Of a stretch of 64,000 nucleotides of DNA, positions 60,015 to 64,000 are shown one piece after another. Numbering within the stretch: the stretch's first letter is position 1; each line of letters opens with the position of its first letter. The position numbers and the translations under genes were made by a program. This DNA is from Oscillospiraceae bacterium. Its GTDB lineage: Bacteria > Bacillota > Clostridia > Oscillospirales > Oscillospiraceae. The DNA lies in NCBI GenBank assembly GCA_015068425.1, contig SVKK01000008.1, forward strand, positions 1 through 64,000, in the 5' to 3' direction. A model generated the notes under the pieces. That model made no database searches, was not told where the DNA came from, and was given only the letters and a program-made list of their open reading frames with translations.

Positions 60015-60045
60015 ATATTCTTTTCGGGCATGGCGAAAAGAATAT
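60015..60045. other. Perfect 12-bp hairpin of unknown role
   Basis: ATATTCTTTTCG (60015-60026) and its exact complement CGAAAAGAATAT (60034-60045) with a 7-nt loop, in the 219-nt gap between the convergent anti-sigma and trpB genes. No U run follows. It may be part of a folded intergenic repeat. Confidence 0.5.
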
Positions 60046-60134
60046 GGCCGTCGGAGACAATCCCTCCGAGTTTCGCTTCGCTCAACCCACCTAGCTTAAC
60101 ACAGGGGAGGCTTTAAAAGTCGACATATACTAAA

Positions 60135-60170
60135 AAACCGCGAAGCGTGTGAACGCTTCGCGGTTTCGAT
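60135..60170. terminator. Bidirectional terminator for trpB and the anti-sigma gene
   Basis: A 14-bp perfect stem AAACCGCGAAGCGT (60135-60148 with 60153-60166, loop GTGA) followed by U runs. Confidence 0.88.
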
Positions 60171-60172
60171 TT

Positions 60173-61390
60173 TTATCTTATGCCGTAGTTTTCGATGACA
60201 TAGTCCATATCCTTATCTCCCCGTCCGGAGAGGTTGATAAGAATGGAGCCGTGGTCCATCTGTTTTGCAAGGCGCATGGCGAAGGCGACAGCATGGGCAC
60301 TCTCGATGGCGGGGATGATACCCTCCATACGAGCCAGCTTATAGAAAGCATCAATGGTCTCTTCATCGTCCACCACATCATACTTGACTCTGCCAAGCTC
60401 GTGGAGGAAGGCATGCTCGGGACCTGAGGAGGGATAATCCAGACCGCTGGCGACGGAGTAAACAGGGGCGGGCTCGCCGTTTTCGTCCTTGAGCATAATG
60501 GAGTTAAAGCCGTGCATAATGCCCTCAGTACCAAACTTCAGGCTGGCGGCATGGTCGCCCAGCTTGGGTCCTCTGCCAAGAGGCTCAACACCGTAGATAT
60601 CCACGGGGTCATTGAGGAAGCCGGCAAACATACCGGCGGCATTGCTTCCGCCGCCTACGCAGGCAACTACAGCATCGGGAAGCTCGCCTGTCATGCCGGT
60701 GAACTGCTCTCTTGCCTCTATGCCCACGATGCTCTGGAAATCACGCACCATCAGGGGGAAGGGATGGGGGCCGAGGACGGAGCCAATGCAGTAGATGGAG
60801 TCCTTATAATCCTTGGCGTATGCGTCAAAGGCGGCATCCACTGCCTCCTTGAGAGTCTGAAGTCCTTCGGTGACCTCGATGACATTTGCGCCCAGAATCT
60901 TCATTCGGGCCACGTTGGGAGCCTGCTTTTTAATATCCACAGCGCCCATATAAATATCGCACTGGAGTCCGAAATATGCGGCGGCAGTGGCAAGGGCAAC
61001 GCCGTGCTGACCGGCACCGGTTTCGGCAATAACTCTCTTTTTGCCCATATACTTGGCAAGAAGAGCCTCGCCCATGCAGTGGTTGAGCTTATGAGCGCCG
61101 GAATGGTTCAAGTCCTCGCGCTTTGCGTAAAGCTGAACATTGCCTATGGAGTTGCTCAGCCGCTCCAGATGGGAGATGGGGGTGGGGCGACCCTGGAATT
61201 CCTTGCGTATGCGGCGAAGCTCCGCGATGAATTTTCTGGACTTACAGATGGTGAAATAGGCCTCGGTTATCTCGTCCATAGCCTTCTGCAGCTCGGGAGA
61301 GACAAAAGAGCCGCCGTATTTGCCGAAAAAGCCGTTTTTATCGGGAAAATGCTTGAAATAAGTATCAAAATCAACGCCGTTGAAGTTCAT
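60173..61390 (-). CDS. trpB: Tryptophan synthase beta chain
   Basis: A 405-residue PLP enzyme that makes tryptophan from indole and serine. The PLP lysine is in GAHKLNH (around residue 95; the usual motif is SHKxNN), followed by [13 protein letters not shown] and the phosphate-binding GGGSNA (around 240). No trpA or other trp genes lie nearby, so it may salvage indole from the gut. A T-box leader upstream controls it. A ribosome binding site (AAAGGAG) is 10 nt before ATG. Confidence 0.93.
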   Translation of the reverse strand: MNFNGVDFDTYFKHFPDKNGFFGKYGGSFVSPELQKAMDEITEAYFTICKSRKFIAELRRIRKEFQGRPTPISHLERLSNSIGNVQLYAKREDLNHSGAHKLNHCMGEALLAKYMGKKRVIAETGAGQHGVALATAAAYFGLQCDIYMGAVDIKKQAPNVARMKILGANVIEVTEGLQTLKEAVDAAFDAYAKDYKDSIYCIGSVLGPHPFPLMVRDFQSIVGIEAREQFTGMTGELPDAVVACVGGGSNAAGMFAGFLNDPVDIYGVEPLGRGPKLGDHAASLKFGTEGIMHGFNSIMLKDENGEPAPVYSVASGLDYPSSGPEHAFLHELGRVKYDVVDDEETIDAFYKLARMEGIIPAIESAHAVAFAMRLAKQMDHGSILINLSGRGDKDMDYVIENYGIR

Positions 61391-61501
61391 TTTATATTCT
61401 CCTTTTTATTGTTTATGGGTGGTTTTGTAATTTTCTTAGAAAAGCCGCCATCGTCTTTTCAGCAGTATCATAATTTTTCCTCCCTTTTCTGTGGGAAAAA
61501 T

Positions 61502-61778
61502 AAAAAATCCCCGACAGAAATCATTTCTGTCAAGGACGAATTGCTCCGCGGTGCCACCTTGATTTGCGGCCTAAAGCCGCACACTTTTCGGAATGCCGTC
61601 ACATTCCCGGCAACTGACGCATGCCTTCTCGTCGCAGAATACTCGGCTTTCGCCTTTCCCTGCGCCCTCCGTGGCCCATTTGACGGTTTGTTTTCTGCCC
61701 GGATCTCAGCATCCCGGGCTCTCTGGAAGAGCATCGCCGCCTTTACTCCCACTTCATCGGTTTATCTATTATTCATTT
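61502..61778 (-). ncRNA. T-box riboswitch (tRNA-Trp) upstream of trpB
   Basis: On the minus strand the leader contains the stem-I features (GATGAAG, GGAGTAAAG, AGAGAG near 61719, CTGAGAT), a specifier-loop UGG (AAATGGGCC near 61674-61682), the T-box sequence AGGTGGCACCGCGG (61546-61559) and a terminator hairpin GACAGAAAT/ATTTCTGTC (61512-61532) with U tail at 61502-61507. UGG is the Trp codon, so uncharged tRNA-Trp should lift termination. The promoter TTGACA/TATAAT precedes it. It fills most of the 536-nt gap before the MATE gene. Confidence 0.9.
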
Positions 61779-61784
61779 TATCCG

Positions 61785-61814
61785 ATTATACCCCTCCCCC
61801 GCAAAAATTGTCAA
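61785..61814 (-). promoter_or_regulatory. Consensus promoter of the T-box/trpB transcript
   Basis: On the minus strand TTGACA (61809-61814), 18-nt spacer, TATAAT (61785-61790). Confidence 0.85.
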
Positions 61815-61870
61815 GGCACTTTTGCCGTCATTCTTTTTGAAATAATTTTTGTTTTTGTGGAAAAAACCCA

Positions 61871-61898
61871 TTGAATTGTGACGAAAAATGCTTAAAAT
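61871..61898 (+). promoter_or_regulatory. Promoter of the MATE transporter gene
   Basis: TTGAAT (61871-61876), 16-nt spacer, TAAAAT (61893-61898). AAAGGAG is 6 nt before the ATG at 61927. Confidence 0.55.
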
Positions 61899-61926
61899 TA
61901 AAGTATAAACAATAAAGGAGAAAGTA

Positions 61927-63297
61927 ATGTCCTCTCAGGTTCAGAAAGAAAATCCTTTGGGCACAATGCCAATAGTGCCTCTTCTCATAAAAATGTCTGT
62001 ACCCATGATGATAAGCATGTTCGTGCAGGCTCTATACAACATCGTGGACTCCATGTTCGTTGCCCGAATAAGCGAGGACGCTCTCACCGCCGTTTCTCTG
62101 GCCTTCCCCGTCCAGATGGTCATGAGCGCCATTGCTGTTGGAACAGGTGTTGGCACAAACGCTTCTATCTCACGTTTGCTTGGACAGAAAAACTATGCCG
62201 ACGCTCAGCGCACCGCCAATAATCAGATCTTTCTCACGGTAGCCTACATAGTTTTATTCTTCCTCATCGGACTTTTCCTCGCCCGTCCCTTTTTCAATGC
62301 CCAGACCGATGTCCCCGATATTGTTGAAGGCGGCGTAATCTACCTGCGCATAGTATGCTATTTCTCGCTGGGCTCCTTCTTCGCCCAGAACTTTGAAAAG
62401 CTGCTTATCGCCCTCGGCAAAAGCACCCAGTCCATGATTGCCCAGATTTCCGGCGCGGTGTTCAACATAGTATTCGACTGGCTTCTCATCTTCGGTATAG
62501 GCCCATTCCCCGAGATGGGTATTGCCGGCGCAGCCGTTGCAACCGTTCTCGGTCAGCTCCTCAGCGCAGTTCTGGCCTTCATCTTCTGTCTCCGGGCAGA
62601 CGCAGGCATCCGCTTCCGCTTCCGCGAGATATTGCCCCGTTGGGATATTATCCGCCGTATATATGCCGTGGGCATTCCCAGCATGATCACAATGTGCCTG
62701 AACTCCGTTATGATTTTCTTTATGAATCTCATCCTTCTCGGCTTCTCCACCACCGCTGCAGCGGTTTTCGGAATTTGGATGAAGCTCCATTCCTTTGGCT
62801 TCATGCCCGTATTCGGCTTGAATAACGGCACGGTTTCCATCTTCTCCTACAACTACGGTGCAGGAAAAATTGACCGTGTCCGCAAAACTCTTAAGCTTTC
62901 CCTCATTGTTGGTTTCGTTGTCTCCGCCGCCGTTATGGTGCTCTATCTGCTCATCCCCACCACCCTGCTTCGTTTCTTCGATGCAAGCCCCTATATGATT
63001 GAGATCGGCATCCCCGCCGTGAGAATATGCTGCATCTCCGTTCCTATCGGTGCCCTCTCCATTATTATAGGCACTTTCTTCCAGTCCCTCGGACGCTCCA
63101 ATTATGCCCTTATCATCAACCTTTGCCGCCTTATTATCTTCATGCTCCCTGTTGCCTGGCTTCTCTCCCTCAGCGGCATTTTGACCAATGTATGGTTTTC
63201 CACCATAATCGGTGAGGCTATTGCTCTTATACTCGCTGTTGCGCTCTACAAAAAAGACTCCAAAGCACTTTATAATAAAAAAGAATTTTTAAGCTGA
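61927..63297 (+). CDS. MATE family efflux transporter
   Basis: A 456-residue antiporter with 12 hydrophobic segments and internal duplication (PMMISMFVQALYNIVDSMFVARI opens the first half, residues 26-48; VGIPSMITMCLNSVMIFFMNLIL the second, near 247-269). It exports drugs or metabolites in exchange for Na+ or H+. Monocistronic, with a terminator after the stop. Substrate unknown. Confidence 0.9.
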   Translation: MSSQVQKENPLGTMPIVPLLIKMSVPMMISMFVQALYNIVDSMFVARISEDALTAVSLAFPVQMVMSAIAVGTGVGTNASISRLLGQKNYADAQRTANNQIFLTVAYIVLFFLIGLFLARPFFNAQTDVPDIVEGGVIYLRIVCYFSLGSFFAQNFEKLLIALGKSTQSMIAQISGAVFNIVFDWLLIFGIGPFPEMGIAGAAVATVLGQLLSAVLAFIFCLRADAGIRFRFREILPRWDIIRRIYAVGIPSMITMCLNSVMIFFMNLILLGFSTTAAAVFGIWMKLHSFGFMPVFGLNNGTVSIFSYNYGAGKIDRVRKTLKLSLIVGFVVSAAVMVLYLLIPTTLLRFFDASPYMIEIGIPAVRICCISVPIGALSIIIGTFFQSLGRSNYALIINLCRLIIFMLPVAWLLSLSGILTNVWFSTIIGEAIALILAVALYKKDSKALYNKKEFLS

Positions 63298-63301
63298 GAT
63301 G

Positions 63302-63336
63302 AAGCCTCCGCCCGCTGTGGCGGAGGCTTTTCTTTG
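63302..63336 (+). terminator. Terminator of the MATE gene
   Basis: AAGCCTCCGCC (63302-63312) with GGCGGAGGCTT (63319-63329), perfect, followed by TTTTCTTTG. Confidence 0.88.
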
Positions 63337-63338
63337 TC

Positions 63339-63367
63339 TTTACTCACTAAAGCCTGCGTGATATAAT
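63339..63367 (+). promoter_or_regulatory. Promoter of the aldehyde dehydrogenase gene
   Basis: TTTACT (63339-63344), 17-nt spacer, TATAAT (63362-63367), 30 nt before the start codon. Confidence 0.6.
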
Positions 63368-63396
63368 TTTGTTAAGAAACCGAAAGGGTGACAGCT

Positions 63397-64000
63397 ATGA
63401 AAGCATACGACAAGCAGTTTATTGGTGGACTCTGGCGCGAAGGACGGGGCGAAGGTCTTCTTGACAATATAAACCCCTTCAGCGGCGAAGTTCTCTATTC
63501 CTACCGCCCCGCATCCAGAGAGGATGTTGACGAGGCTTATGCCGCCGCTAAAGCCGCTCAAAAGCTCTGGGCAGATTACTCTCCCTCCGCTAAAGCTGCG
63601 GTTTTGGAGCGCCTTTTATCCATCATACGTGAATACCGCCCCATAATGGACGAATGCCTTTTGCTGGAGGCTGGCTGCGCAAAGCCCAAGCGTGACTACG
63701 AGGCAGGTACCTCTCCCGACTTTGTAAGCTACTGCATGACTTTCCCCAAAATGATGGAGGGGCGCATCCAAAGCTCGGATTTCCCCGGGCAGACAAACTT
63801 TGTGTTCAGAAAACCCAAGGGCGTTGTAACCGTTATCGCCCCATGGAATGTGCCTTTTATCCTCGCCCTGCGCAGCGTCATCCCCGCCGTTGCCGCAGGA
63901 AACGCCGTTGTGCTCAAGCCCTCCACCGAAACCCCCGCCTCCGCCTTCATAATTGGCGAGATGTTTGAAAAAGCGGGCTTTCCCAAGGGTCTTCTCAATG
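63397..64000 (+). CDS. Aldehyde dehydrogenase family protein, N-terminal part
   Basis: The first 201 residues of an NAD(P)-dependent aldehyde dehydrogenase; the gene runs off the right edge. MKAYDKQFIGGLWREG and INPFSGEVLYSYRPA are the usual opening. VIAPWNVPF (around residues 147-155) holds the cofactor-site Asn of the family, and AAGNAVVLKPSTETP (around 166-180) the NAD-binding Lys. The catalytic Cys lies beyond the window. AAAGGG is 9 nt before the start. Whether it is linked to the sugar loci cannot be seen. Confidence 0.88.
   Translation, partial: MKAYDKQFIGGLWREGRGEGLLDNINPFSGEVLYSYRPASREDVDEAYAAAKAAQKLWADYSPSAKAAVLERLLSIIREYRPIMDECLLLEAGCAKPKRDYEAGTSPDFVSYCMTFPKMMEGRIQSSDFPGQTNFVFRKPKGVVTVIAPWNVPFILALRSVIPAVAAGNAVVLKPSTETPASAFIIGEMFEKAGFPKGLLN

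Noticed and set aside
1-64000. tRNA and rRNA genes.
   Set aside because: No cloverleaf with a GTTCGANTC-type arm and no rRNA core sequence were recognised by eye on either strand; a tRNA scan could still find one.

Overview
The window reads as a chromosomal segment of an anaerobic, carbohydrate-fermenting Bacillota, most likely a gut Clostridia (Oscillospirales or Christensenellales type). This is inferred from a tRNA-Trp T-box leader, strong AAGGAGG ribosome binding sites, AT-rich sigma-A promoters with TTGNNN-N16/18-TATAAT spacing, a glycyl radical enzyme with its activase, lipoprotein solute-binding proteins and a dense set of glycan genes. Species cannot be named from the sequence alone.

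Layout. 1-2409: start of a flavin oxidoreductase, an AraC regulator and an MFS carrier. 2410-2749: a 267-bp MITE-like element bounded by TA and a terminator. 2750-9864: a ribose/xylose-type ABC sugar importer with a sugar isomerase and a Gfo/Idh/MocA dehydrogenase. 9984-14545: a four-gene Gld-like ABC module. 14613-25126: a leftward catabolic operon (DeoC, two Gfo/Idh/MocA enzymes, TIM-barrel isomerase, ROK kinase, DeoR regulator, NanE, glycyl radical enzyme and activase, ManA). 25402-30171: the divergent rightward operon (Gfo/Idh/MocA, two TIM-barrel isomerases, Gfo/Idh/MocA, NagB-like deaminase). 30253-38553: secreted M60-like peptidase, DUF2798-like protein, MFS, GH3, YdjC-type deacetylase and two esterases. 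38723-41124: lactonase and two small membrane proteins. 41175-51544: peptide-type ABC importer with a very large repeat-bearing binding protein, a hydrolase and two LysR regulators. 51598-54510: two metallo-beta-lactamase-fold enzymes and an esterase. 54609-55622: scar of an integrative element next to the 3' end of guaA. 55623-64000: GMP synthase ATPase subunit, NadE, a flavodoxin-like reductase, an ECF-type sigma/anti-sigma pair, T-box-controlled trpB, a MATE transporter and the start of an aldehyde dehydrogenase.

How the genes may work together (inference): 2750-38553 looks like a superlocus for capture and stepwise oxidation/isomerisation of an unusual amino sugar or glycoside. Secreted or cytosolic hydrolases, esterases and a deacetylase trim the substrate, the ABC and MFS carriers import it, and five Gfo/Idh/MocA dehydrogenases and four xylose-isomerase-like enzymes remodel it. 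ROK kinase, NanE, NagB-like deaminase and ManA would feed it to glycolysis. NanA (sialate lyase) and NagA are not in the window, and the glycyl radical enzyme has an unusual CGE active-site triplet, so the pathway is not the textbook sialic acid route.
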